DNA of 40,341 nucleotides from JAWXVE01 sp044425555 (GCA_044425555.1 JAWXVF010000007.1:1-40341), one strand, 5' to 3'; numbered from the stretch's first letter, positions 8,697-16,358 are shown. The notes: a model not told the origin generated them from the sequence alone. Translations and numbers: made by a program.

Positions 8697-10295
8697 ATGA
8701 ATGGTTATTTTCAAATTTTAATTGCAGGTGGGAAGACAGAAATTGTACTTCATCCACCAAAAGATGGTGGTGAATTAATTGATACGAGGCAGATTGTTAC
8801 GTATCTTACAGAACTTACTATTGATTATAATTTGCAAGAAGTAACACAGGGAGTTTTACAATGTGCAAGTTTAAATAAAGAGGTTACTAAGACATTAATG
8901 AATGTGGAAGTACCTCATATTAAGGAAAAGGGATTTGTACAGATTTCTCCAGATCGTATGGAAGCACATATGCAATTAATGTCACCAAGTAATGAAGGAG
9001 CAAGATTATCTTTAGAGGATGTAGTAGAAATATTAGAAAGTTATGGTGTTTGCGAACAATCAATTGACCATGAACTCGTTGCATCCATGTTAGAAGAGCG
9101 AGATTATGGTAACCTATATACGGTTGCGAATGGGAAGGAAGCAGTCCATGGGGAAGAGGGATCTATTGAATATTGCTTTAATGTAGATGCTAAGCCAAGA
9201 CCAACTTTAAATGAAGATGGTACAGTGGATTTCTTCAACTTAAATGCATTGAATGACTGTAAGCAAGGAGAAGTTCTTGCTATCATGACACCTGAGACGA
9301 ACGGGGAATCGGGATATAATGTACTAGGAGGAGATCTAGCACCACGTATCCCTAAGAAAATGGTTTTGAAATTTGGCCGTAACATTGAACTTTCAGAAGA
9401 TGGTTTGAATCTAATTTCCCAGGTGGATGGACACGTTTCTTTGGTAGATGACCGTGTGTTTGTGTCTAATCTATATACGGTGGAAGATGTAGATACTACT
9501 ACTGGAAATATTACATACGAGGGAAATGTTCTGGTAAATGGTAACGTACGTACAGGGTTTAGCGTAATAGCAAAAGGGAATGTAGAAGTACGTGGTATCG
9601 TGGAAGGGGCAACCATACAGGCAGATGGAGATATTATTATAGCGAGAGGAATGAATGGTCGTGGCACAGGAACGTTGAATGCAGGTGGAAATATTATTGC
9701 AAAATATTTTGAAAATGCTATTGTTAATGCAAAAGGTTTTATTGAAACAGAAGCTGCTATGCATTGTGAGTTATCTTCCGCAACCGAGATTAATGTAGTA
9801 GGACGTAGAGGCTATATTATTGGTGGTCATACATCAGCATTTTCAGCAGTTCACGCGAAAAATATAGGAGCTCAAATGGGTGGAAAGACTATTATACAAG
9901 TAGGATTTCAACCAAAACGTGTGGCACGTATGGAAGAGTTGATTGTTGAAATGCAAGATATCAAGCAACAATATGATAGAATTGCTCCTACACTTCAAGC
10001 GATTCGTAATAAGATTTGCCATGGTGAGAAATTACAGCAAGCTCAACTAGATCAATTTAAGCTATTAGCAGATGATATTAAGTTAAAACAAGAAGTGTAT
10101 CTAGAAGCGGAGAAAGAGGTTGCAACAATTAAAACAGAAATGTCTGCTGAAAATAGGAGTATTGTTACAGTAGAGTCTACTGTGTATCAAGAAACGACCA
10201 TTTTAATGGGAAATGCAACTTACGCAGTCAGCCATGCTATTAAGAATTGTAAGTTCGTAAAAGTTGGTGCAGAAATAGAAATGCAGTCACTATAA
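8697..10295 (+). CDS. FapA-like DUF342 protein
   Basis: The 532-residue protein matches the FapA/DUF342 family: an N-terminal domain (about 1-170), a central right-handed beta-helix rich in Gly and Val repeats (about 170-390, such as GNVLVNGNVRTG and GNVEVRGIVEGA), and a C-terminal alpha-helical coiled-coil segment (about 400-490). In Vibrio, FapA affects polar flagellar assembly; in Clostridia the role is less clear and cytoplasmic scaffolding is an inference. The start has a strong AAAGGAGG 8 bases upstream and lies 17 bases after fliA. There is no signal peptide or TM segment. The location in the motility operon supports a flagellar link. Confidence 0.88.
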   Translation: MNGYFQILIAGGKTEIVLHPPKDGGELIDTRQIVTYLTELTIDYNLQEVTQGVLQCASLNKEVTKTLMNVEVPHIKEKGFVQISPDRMEAHMQLMSPSNEGARLSLEDVVEILESYGVCEQSIDHELVASMLEERDYGNLYTVANGKEAVHGEEGSIEYCFNVDAKPRPTLNEDGTVDFFNLNALNDCKQGEVLAIMTPETNGESGYNVLGGDLAPRIPKKMVLKFGRNIELSEDGLNLISQVDGHVSLVDDRVFVSNLYTVEDVDTTTGNITYEGNVLVNGNVRTGFSVIAKGNVEVRGIVEGATIQADGDIIIARGMNGRGTGTLNAGGNIIAKYFENAIVNAKGFIETEAAMHCELSSATEINVVGRRGYIIGGHTSAFSAVHAKNIGAQMGGKTIIQVGFQPKRVARMEELIVEMQDIKQQYDRIAPTLQAIRNKICHGEKLQQAQLDQFKLLADDIKLKQEVYLEAEKEVATIKTEMSAENRSIVTVESTVYQETTILMGNATYAVSHAIKNCKFVKVGAEIEMQSL

Positions 10296-10344
10296 AGATT
10301 GTATTGTAAATGCTCTTTAAGCATTAGTAAGAAAGGAGAAACGT

Positions 10345-10659
10345 ATGACAATTACTCCAATAAACTTAAATGCAACAATAACAAGAACACCAGATTTTTT
10401 GCAAGTGAAACAAAATGAGGAACAAAAACCTGCTATTGATCAGACGAATATCCAGCAACATATGGAAAAAGACGTGGAGCTAAAGCAATCACAAGTACGC
10501 AAGGCAGATGATGCAGATAATCATTTGAAAAAGTTTGATGCAAGAGAAAAAGGAAATGGGACTTATTATAACCAAGACAAAGAACAAAAACGAAAGAAAG
10601 AGCAAGAAGATGAAAAGAAAGCACCTATTGCCATGAGTGCTTTTGATATTAAAATATAG
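10345..10659 (+). CDS. Small hydrophilic protein of the motility operon, unknown function
   Basis: This is a 104-residue protein without a recognised domain. It has a short, mildly hydrophobic N-terminus (MTITPINLNATITRT), then a long polar middle dominated by Lys, Glu, Asp and Gln with a basic stretch (EQKRKKEQEDEKK), and ends in a hydrophobic patch (PIAMSAFDIKI). It has no TM segment or signal peptide and is probably soluble and largely disordered. An AAAGGAG 8 bases before the ATG and the tight 9-base gap to the next gene argue that it is translated. Position between the DUF342 and SwrB-like genes suggests a motility-related role. It does not resemble FlgM or FlgN to my eye. Confidence 0.78.
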   Translation: MTITPINLNATITRTPDFLQVKQNEEQKPAIDQTNIQQHMEKDVELKQSQVRKADDADNHLKKFDAREKGNGTYYNQDKEQKRKKEQEDEKKAPIAMSAFDIKI

Positions 10660-10668
10660 GAGCTTAAA

Positions 10669-11646
10669 ATGGAAATAATGGAAATTGTAATTGTGATTGT
10701 AGGAATAGGTTTATATGGAATTACATTTTTAATACCTGAGAAGAAAAATCCTACAGACGCATTGAATCAGAAATTAATTGAAGACGCAGTTGAGAAAAAG
10801 GTGGAACAAGAATATCAAGCGTTTCGAGGTCGAGTAGAAGAAATTATTGATGAGACAATGTCCTACGCATCCGAAAAAACGGAACGTTTGATGGAACGTT
10901 TATCAAATGAAAAGATTCAACACGTGGATGAATTCTCCACAACTGTTTTAAAAGAAATTCATAAGAATCATGAAGAAACCATGTTTTTATATGATATGCT
11001 TGTACAAAAACAAAAGTCAATTAAAACTATGACCCTATCTTCATATCGTATGGAAGCTTTAGCTGAAGCAGCTGCAGTAGCCGAAGACTCAGAAAGTGGT
11101 ACCTTACCACCAGTACCTGAATTCAAAGGACAGACTGCCATTGATCGTATTGGAGTAGGAGGAGTGTCTCAAGTAAAACCACCAGTTCCAAGTAAACCAG
11201 TGGTGGAGCAACCTAAGTCACCAGTAGTACAAGAGAAGAAAGTGGAGAATAATGTTGATAGAAATCTTGAAAAAGTGGAATCTACTACAGAGCAAGTTAC
11301 CAGTACTCCAGCTAAAAAGTTACTAGATAGTTTCATGCCCCCAAATGTAACGAAAGAGAATGAAGATACGTTAGAAGTACCAGAGGCATCTATAGACGAG
11401 AAAAAGCCATCTAATGAAGTAGAAGAACCAAACAATGAACCAACAGATGAACGAAAGCAACCATCTTCACAAGAAGCAGAAATGGATAGTAGAATGGAAG
11501 CATTCAAAACTGGCAAAAGTGAAAATTATAATCTAAGAATCTTAGAATTATATAAAGAGGGATTAGATGAAAGAGAAATTGCAAAAGAGTTAGGACGTGG
11601 TGTAGGTGAGGTTAAATTAGTAATTGGATTATTTAAAGAGGTGTAA
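10669..11646 (+). CDS. SwrB-like DUF6115 membrane protein
   Basis: The 325-residue protein has one N-terminal membrane helix (about 3-23, IVIVIVGIGLYGITFLIP) and a charged helical region to about 125. A Pro, Glu and Ser-rich low-complexity linker (about 140-285) follows, then a C-terminal helix-turn-helix-like module, ILELYKEGLDEREIAKELG followed by GVGEVKLVIGLF. That end matches the DUF6115 family as I recall it, whose B. subtilis member is SwrB (YlxL), the gene between sigD and rpsB. SwrB promotes flagellar export-apparatus activation. Gene position and domain plan agree, but this protein is about twice as long because of its linker, so orthology is likely rather than shown. The start has AGGAG nearby. 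Confidence 0.8.
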   Translation: MEIMEIVIVIVGIGLYGITFLIPEKKNPTDALNQKLIEDAVEKKVEQEYQAFRGRVEEIIDETMSYASEKTERLMERLSNEKIQHVDEFSTTVLKEIHKNHEETMFLYDMLVQKQKSIKTMTLSSYRMEALAEAAAVAEDSESGTLPPVPEFKGQTAIDRIGVGGVSQVKPPVPSKPVVEQPKSPVVQEKKVENNVDRNLEKVESTTEQVTSTPAKKLLDSFMPPNVTKENEDTLEVPEASIDEKKPSNEVEEPNNEPTDERKQPSSQEAEMDSRMEAFKTGKSENYNLRILELYKEGLDEREIAKELGRGVGEVKLVIGLFKEV

Positions 11647-11651
11647 TATAC

Positions 11652-12374
11652 ATGAAATTTAAGTATCAATTAAGAGGATTTGCAGTGGGTGTGATTATCA
11701 CTGCAATGGTAATGACTGCAATACAACGAGATAATGGATCGAATACGGCAGGAGAAGTAGGAGTGCAACCTTCTATAGAAACAGATGACGAAGAAGAGTC
11801 AGAGGATTCGGATGAAGAAAGTTCGGATGAAGGAAGTTCCGATGAAGAAAGTTCCGATGAAGAAAGTTCGAATCCAACAGAGACTTCTAGTAATATTGAG
11901 AATGCCTTAACGGATTTTCAAGTGAATAGAGAAGAGGTACAATCATTATTAGGTAGTAATGACTTATTGTTAATTAACAAGAATACAGAGGACGAGAGTA
12001 CCGTGGAATTAGGAAGTATGAGTATTCTTGATTTTTCAAATGAAACTATAGAAGAGGAATCTACTGTTCAAGAAATTTTAGATGAGAGTAGTAGCTTAAC
12101 AGTAGAGGAAGTGGAAACAGAACAAGCACCAATAGAAGGAGATAATTCCACTTTAACGAAACATACAGTGGATATTAACCTTTCTATTGTATCTGGTGAT
12201 TCTTCTTATTCTGTGAGTCAAAAATTATACGATTTAGGTGCTATTGAGAGTGTATTAGATTTTGATATTTATTTATGCACCAATGGATATGACAAAAATA
12301 TTCGAGTAGGAACGTATGACATTCCTGCGTTCATTTCGTATGAACGTTTAGCAAGAATCATATCGTCACGTTAA
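11652..12374 (+). CDS. Membrane-anchored acidic protein with C-terminal MltG-like LysM module
   Basis: The 240-residue protein has a single N-terminal TM or uncleaved signal segment (about 8-26, FAVGVIITAMVMTAI), then an acidic Asp/Glu/Ser region that includes a perfect-length tandem repeat (DE-E/G-SS units, about 54-73) and a further acidic linker. The last 65 residues (from DINLSIVSGDSSYSVSQKL) follow the pattern of the LysM-like N-terminal domain of the transglycosylase MltG/YceG. Hallmarks are IxxGxSxxxVxxxL, GxIxSxxxFxxY, RxGTYxI and SYERLARII. The catalytic MltG domain is absent. It would therefore lie outside the membrane and could bind peptidoglycan. It is the last gene of the motility operon, with the terminator beginning at its stop codon. 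Confidence 0.75.
   Translation: MKFKYQLRGFAVGVIITAMVMTAIQRDNGSNTAGEVGVQPSIETDDEEESEDSDEESSDEGSSDEESSDEESSNPTETSSNIENALTDFQVNREEVQSLLGSNDLLLINKNTEDESTVELGSMSILDFSNETIEEESTVQEILDESSSLTVEEVETEQAPIEGDNSTLTKHTVDINLSIVSGDSSYSVSQKLYDLGAIESVLDFDIYLCTNGYDKNIRVGTYDIPAFISYERLARIISSR
11811..11870 (+). repeat. Four 15-bp tandem repeats coding for DEESS-type pentapeptides
   Basis: Four adjacent units start at 11811, 11826, 11841 and 11856. The consensus is GATGAAGAAAGTTCS, with one A-to-G change in unit 2. They encode DEESS, DEGSS, DEESS, DEESS in the acidic linker of the protein at 11652-12374. The unit is a multiple of three, so copy-number change would keep the frame. Near-identity at the DNA level suggests recent slippage. 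Confidence 0.9.
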
Positions 12375-12405
12375 AACAGTTTTTGCTTGCAAGAACTGTT
12401 TTTTT
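12373..12405 (+). terminator. Rho-independent terminator of the motility operon
   Basis: Arms AAAACAGTT (12373-12381) and AACTGTTTT (12394-12402) form a 9-bp stem with a 12-base loop, followed by a T run to 12405. The first arm starts in the stop codon of the preceding gene. It separates motility from rpsB transcription. Confidence 0.85.
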
Positions 12406-12415
12406 ATGGTAAAAT
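12387..12415 (+). promoter_or_regulatory. Predicted sigma-A promoter for rpsB-tsf
   Basis: TTGCAA (12387-12392) and TAAAAT (12410-12415) are separated by exactly 17 bases. This predicts a start near 12422 and a leader of about 100 bases. The -35 box lies within the loop of the preceding terminator, so terminator and promoter are interleaved. Confidence 0.7.
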
Positions 12416-12421
12416 ATCTTA

Positions 12422-12525
12422 GTTGTAACTAGAAAACACGTATACTTGTTTCTGCCGGTGCTTGTGTAACAGGTGGCAGTGGGACAACAGGATACGGAAG
12501 AAATCAAACCAAATGGAGGTACTAC
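12422..12525 (+). promoter_or_regulatory. Structured rpsB 5' leader, candidate S2 autoregulatory element
   Basis: The untranslated leader contains a two-tier hairpin. TTGT pairs with ACAA outside, CTGCC (12452-12456) with GGCAG (12475-12479) in the middle, and CTTGT with ACAGG (one G-U pair) around a 3-base loop inside. S2 is known to repress its own operon through the leader in other bacteria. Structure is seen; regulation is inferred. A strong TGGAGGT ribosome site lies 8 bases before the rpsB ATG. Confidence 0.55.
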
Positions 12526-13248
12526 ATGAGCGTTATATCAATGAAACAATTATTAGAAGCAGGTGTTCACTTTGGACATCAAACAAGAAGATGGAATCCT
12601 AAAATGGCTCCATACATCTTTACAGAGAGAAACGGAATCTATATTATTGATTTACAGAAATCAGTAGGTAAAGTAGACGAGGCTTATCAAGCAATTTCAG
12701 ATATTGCTAGTGAAGGTGGAAACATTCTGTTTGTTGGAACTAAGAAACAAGCACAAGACGCGGTGCAAGTAGAAGCAGAACGTTGTGGAATGTATTATGT
12801 TAATGAAAGATGGTTAGGAGGAATGTTAACCAACTTTAAAACCATTCAAAGTAGAATTAAGAGATTAAAAGCAATTGAAACAATGGCAGTAGATGGTACT
12901 TTTGAAGTACTTCCTAAGAAAGAAGTCATTGAACTTAAGAAAGAATGGGATAAATTAGAAAAGAACTTAGGTGGTATTAAAGATATGCCAAGAGTTCCAG
13001 ATGCTATTTTCGTAGTGGATCCTAAGAAAGAAAGAATCTGTATTCAAGAAGCGCATACACTAGGAATTCCATTAATTGGAATCGCTGATACAAACTGTGA
13101 TCCAGAAGAATTGGATTTCGTAATTCCAGGTAATGATGATGCGATTAGAGCTGTTAAATTAATTGTAGCGAAAATGGCAGACGCAGTAATTGAAGCAAAT
13201 CAAGGTGTAGCACATGAAGTTTCAGAAGATGCTTCAGAAGCTGAATAA
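12526..13248 (+). CDS. rpsB: 30S ribosomal protein S2
   Basis: S2 binds late to the 30S subunit at the head-body junction and is needed for S1-like function and initiation. The 240-residue sequence is typical from the first residues: MKQLLEAGVHFGHQTRRWNPKM, then NERWLGGMLTNFKT and VPDAIFVVDPKKE, ending in the acidic tail SEDASEAE. The start is fixed by GGAGG at close spacing. It heads a housekeeping cluster with tsf 30 bases downstream, the near-universal arrangement. Confidence 0.98.
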   Translation: MSVISMKQLLEAGVHFGHQTRRWNPKMAPYIFTERNGIYIIDLQKSVGKVDEAYQAISDIASEGGNILFVGTKKQAQDAVQVEAERCGMYYVNERWLGGMLTNFKTIQSRIKRLKAIETMAVDGTFEVLPKKEVIELKKEWDKLEKNLGGIKDMPRVPDAIFVVDPKKERICIQEAHTLGIPLIGIADTNCDPEELDFVIPGNDDAIRAVKLIVAKMADAVIEANQGVAHEVSEDASEAE

Positions 13249-13278
13249 GAAATATTGAATGATTAGGAGGATTTAGAA

Positions 13279-14211
13279 ATGGCTATTACAGCTGGAATGG
13301 TTAAAGAATTAAGAGAAATCTCTGGTGCAGGAATGATGGATTGTAAAAAAGCACTAGCTGAAACAAATGGAGATATGGAAGAAGCTATTGAATATCTAAG
13401 AAAAAATGGGCAAGCGAAAGCAGAGAAGAAGGCAAATAGAATTGCAGCAGAAGGACTTGTAAAAGTATTAGTAGAAGGACAAACAGCGGCAATTGTAGAA
13501 GTGAATTCAGAAACAGATTTCGTTGCTAAAAATGAAGAATTTCAAAACTTCGTATCTGGGGTTGCACATCTAGCAATTAAAACAAGCACATCTAATATAG
13601 ATGATTTCCTAGGGGAAGCTTGGCTAGAAGACACTTCGAAAACAGTGAATGAAGTGTTAACAGAAAAGATCGCAGTAATCGGAGAAAAATTAAGCATTAG
13701 AAGATTTGAAAAAGTAACAGCGGACCAAGGATGTGTAGTTTCTTATACACATGGTGGTGGTAGAATTGGTGTGGTAGTCAAAGCGAATGCAGCTATAGTA
13801 AATGAAGAAGTAACAAATGCATTATCAAATATAGCAATGCAAATTGCAGCTCTAGCACCTAAGTACGTATCAACTGATGAAGTATCAGAAGAATATAAAG
13901 AACATGAGAAAGAAATCTTAAAAGCACAAATAGCAACAGATCCTAAGATGCAAGGAAAACCAGACAAAGTAATCGAAGGTGCAATAATAGGACGTCTAAA
14001 TAAAGAGTTAAAAGAAGTTTGTCTATTAGAACAAGCTTATGTAAAAGCAGAAGATGGCAAACAAACAGTAAAAGCTTATTTACAAGAAATCTCAAAAACG
14101 ATTGGTTCAGATGTGAGTATTGAACAATTTATACGTTTTGAAACAGGAGAAGGAATTGAGAAAAAACAAGAGAATTTTGCTGATGAAGTAAAGGCTCAAA
14201 TAGGACAATAA
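13279..14211 (+). CDS. tsf: Translation elongation factor Ts
   Basis: EF-Ts exchanges GDP for GTP on EF-Tu. The 310-residue protein opens with the UBA-like module MVKELREISGAGMMDCKKAL, followed by IEYLRKNGQAKAEKKANRIAAEG. The core domain contains VEVNSETDFVAKNEEF, the EF-Tu-contacting TDFV element. A coiled-coil insertion and a C-terminal segment with FIRFETGEGIEKK complete it. AGGAGG precedes ATG 13279. Normally pyrH would follow directly; here two envelope genes intervene, without a visible terminator. Confidence 0.98.
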   Translation: MAITAGMVKELREISGAGMMDCKKALAETNGDMEEAIEYLRKNGQAKAEKKANRIAAEGLVKVLVEGQTAAIVEVNSETDFVAKNEEFQNFVSGVAHLAIKTSTSNIDDFLGEAWLEDTSKTVNEVLTEKIAVIGEKLSIRRFEKVTADQGCVVSYTHGGGRIGVVVKANAAIVNEEVTNALSNIAMQIAALAPKYVSTDEVSEEYKEHEKEILKAQIATDPKMQGKPDKVIEGAIIGRLNKELKEVCLLEQAYVKAEDGKQTVKAYLQEISKTIGSDVSIEQFIRFETGEGIEKKQENFADEVKAQIGQ

Positions 14212-14246
14212 TTGGAAGAATAAAGGAACTGTTTAAGGAGTGACCT

Positions 14247-15188
14247 ATGGATATGAGTGAAGTATCTAAAAGGGAATATCGTGAGCGACGAGTAAAACGA
14301 ATTAAGCACTTTATTCTAGGAATTGTTTGTGTTTTGCTTATCATTCCTATATTTACTTGTGCCTATTTAATGACGCGTGTAGTGGAGTTGGATGAGAAGA
14401 TCGATTTATTCCAAAGGCAATTGTTAACGTATATTGAGCATAACTCTACGAAAGTACTGGATATAGAACAGGTAGCTTTAGAGAATGAATTGTTAGAAAC
14501 GGGTACAATCCGATGGGAAATTGATTTAATGGAAAATGGGGTTCCCATCACAGGAAAACAAGTGTATTTAACTTTTGATGATGGTCCTAGTTATTATACC
14601 AATGATATTTTGGACATATTAGAAGAATACAACGTATTAGCTACTTTTTTTGTTGTAGGGAATAAAAACCAACAAATGGATGATTTATACGTTCGGATTG
14701 TAGAAGATGGACACGAATTAGCAGTTCACTCATATACCCATGACTATAGTCAAATCTATGCATCTACAGATGCATTGCTATTAGATATTCAATTAACACA
14801 AGAGAAGCTAATAAGATTAACTGGAAGTGAATCAAAGATTTATCGGTTTCCAGGTGGTAGTAGCAATAGTTATATTAAGAATTATGTGGAAGAATATATT
14901 ACACTAATCAATGAACTTGGTCTAATCTATTATGATTGGAATGTATCAGTTGTAGAACCAAGTTGGAATTCTAGCACAACGGCACAAGAGTTGGCTAATA
15001 CGGTGGTACAGGACATTTTAAAGAATAATCAATCTATTGTTTTAATGCATGATGATTATTACAAACCACTTACCATACAAGCGTTACCATTCATTATAGA
15101 ACAATTGCAAGAAGAAGATATTGAAATTTTACCAATAACAGAGAGTACGAATCCTGTAAAACACGTTGTTGATACAAGGGAAGAATAA
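14247..15188 (+). CDS. Membrane-anchored NodB-type polysaccharide deacetylase
   Basis: The 313-residue protein has a cytoplasmic basic N-terminus, one TM helix (about 26-48) and an extracellular NodB (CE4) domain from about 100. Motif 1 is LTFDDGPS with the metal-binding and catalytic Asp pair; motif 2 is HSYTHD (about 160-166) with the two metal-binding His; motif 3 is RFPGGSS. A DWNVS element and a C-terminal VLMHD complete the set. Family members remove acetyl groups from peptidoglycan GlcNAc or MurNAc, or from other polysaccharides; the substrate cannot be told here. AAGGAG lies 6 bases before ATG 14247. The bactofilin gene follows after 15 bases. Confidence 0.9.
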   Translation: MDMSEVSKREYRERRVKRIKHFILGIVCVLLIIPIFTCAYLMTRVVELDEKIDLFQRQLLTYIEHNSTKVLDIEQVALENELLETGTIRWEIDLMENGVPITGKQVYLTFDDGPSYYTNDILDILEEYNVLATFFVVGNKNQQMDDLYVRIVEDGHELAVHSYTHDYSQIYASTDALLLDIQLTQEKLIRLTGSESKIYRFPGGSSNSYIKNYVEEYITLINELGLIYYDWNVSVVEPSWNSSTTAQELANTVVQDILKNNQSIVLMHDDYYKPLTIQALPFIIEQLQEEDIEILPITESTNPVKHVVDTREE

Positions 15189-15203
15189 GATGGAGGTTTT
15201 AAA

Positions 15204-16358
15204 ATGGGTTTTTTCCAAGATTTAAAAAATGATATATCCCAAGCTGTTAATGAAATTGTAGATGAAGAAGGAAAATTATCAGAAGAAGTAGGAGATACAA
15301 TTCCAGATGATTTTAGTGAAGAGCTTGAGAATGATTTTGTTAATGATTTAGGTGAGATCAAGGAGAATCTTGAAAACGCAGAAGAAAAAAAATCTGACTT
15401 ATCAAATGGTAATAGTAGTCGTAAGAAGAAAAAGAGAAGAAGAGATGGTGCAACTAATACCCTAGGAACAGATGCTTTAAGTAATCTTGATTTAGAAGAA
15501 ATTGTCTCAGAATTACCAGAGTCACAATACAACCAAGAAATGGAACGTTCTCTTGATGAATATCGTAGTACAGGAGAGATGTTAGAGGAAGAATCTACAA
15601 TAGAAGAATTACCTGAGAGTTTAGACAATACTGTGTTAGAAGAAGTACAAGTAGAAGAGGTTACATCAGAAGAGGTAGAAGAATTAACGAAAGAAGTATT
15701 TGATATGAATACTATAAATAATGAAAACACCATAAAGGAGGAAATGACAATGACAGCAGAAACAGACAACAACTTAGAGGCAGATTTAGCAGCATACTTA
15801 TCACCAGATGTGGAAGAAAGTGTAGATAGCGTGGTAGAACAAAGTGATTTTAGTGGAGAAATTTCATCAGAATCAGTAATGCAATCAGAAATACCACAAG
15901 ATGTATTAGACGAAACAGCTGTAATTACACGGGGGATGACTATTCGTGGTGATTTAGAAGCACAAGGTTCCGCAGATATTAGTGGAACAATCGAAGGAAA
16001 TGTAAATGTATTAGGTAAATTAAACATTACAGGTATTATCAAAGGGGATTCGAAAGCAACAGAAATTTTTGCAGATTCTGCTAGAATTACAGGAGCAATT
16101 AACTGTGTGGGAAGTGTGAAGATTGGTACTAATTCAGTAGTAATCGGTAATGTGGTTGCAACTTCAGCAGTAATCGCAGGAGCTGTAAAAGGTGATATTG
16201 ATGTACAAGGGCCAGTAATTCTTGATGCATCAGCAATCGTTATGGGTAATATCAAATCAAAATCAGTACAAATCAATAATGGTGCTGTAATTGAAGGTAT
16301 GTGTTCACAATGTTATGCAAAAGTAAACCCAACAAGTTTCTTTGATGAAATCAAATAA
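15204..16358 (+). CDS. Bactofilin-family polymer-forming protein with long acidic N-terminal region
   Basis: Bactofilins form nucleotide-independent filaments that organise cell-wall enzymes at the membrane. The C-terminal domain (about 241-370) is a beta-helix of short repeats such as GDLEAQGSADISGTIEGNVN and VRITGAINCVGS-like turns. The 240-residue N-terminal region is unusually long: an amphipathic start (MGFFQDLKNDISQAVNEI), a basic patch (SRKKKKRRRDG), then Glu/Ser-rich acid stretches. The patch and start helix may contact the membrane. Inside the gene, in frame, is a near-ideal ribosome site and ATG (15737-15752), so a second product of about 202 residues is likely. The coupling to the deacetylase fits a cell-wall scaffold; this is inference. 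Confidence 0.87.
   Translation: MGFFQDLKNDISQAVNEIVDEEGKLSEEVGDTIPDDFSEELENDFVNDLGEIKENLENAEEKKSDLSNGNSSRKKKKRRRDGATNTLGTDALSNLDLEEIVSELPESQYNQEMERSLDEYRSTGEMLEEESTIEELPESLDNTVLEEVQVEEVTSEEVEELTKEVFDMNTINNENTIKEEMTMTAETDNNLEADLAAYLSPDVEESVDSVVEQSDFSGEISSESVMQSEIPQDVLDETAVITRGMTIRGDLEAQGSADISGTIEGNVNVLGKLNITGIIKGDSKATEIFADSARITGAINCVGSVKIGTNSVVIGNVVATSAVIAGAVKGDIDVQGPVILDASAIVMGNIKSKSVQINNGAVIEGMCSQCYAKVNPTSFFDEIK
15737..15752 (+). promoter_or_regulatory. Internal Shine-Dalgarno and in-frame ATG within the bactofilin gene
   Basis: GGAGG at 15737-15741 (part of AAAGGAGG) lies 8 bases before ATG 15750, in the bactofilin frame. ATG 15744 is also in frame but too close. The expected product, 15750-16358, has 202 residues starting MTAETDNN and keeps the whole filament domain. 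The codons used here (AAG GAG GAA) are not the most frequent Glu/Lys choice in this gene, which favours GAA and AAA. Confidence 0.6.

Noticed and set aside
9104..9667. Open frame on the - strand opposite the DUF342 gene
   Set aside because: Pro/Ser/Thr-rich mirror of a beta-helix coding region with no recognisable domain or ribosome site.
10309..10325. AATGCT/AGCATT hairpin between the DUF342 and 104-residue genes
   Set aside because: Only 6 bp with no T run; within the operon and likely chance or minor RNA processing site.
15059..16276. Long open frame on the - strand (405 codons) opposite the bactofilin gene
   Set aside because: Ser/Thr/Ile-rich translation is the mirror of the Glu/Asp/Asn-rich bactofilin codons; no ribosome site, no domain, and it crosses three + strand genes' boundaries.
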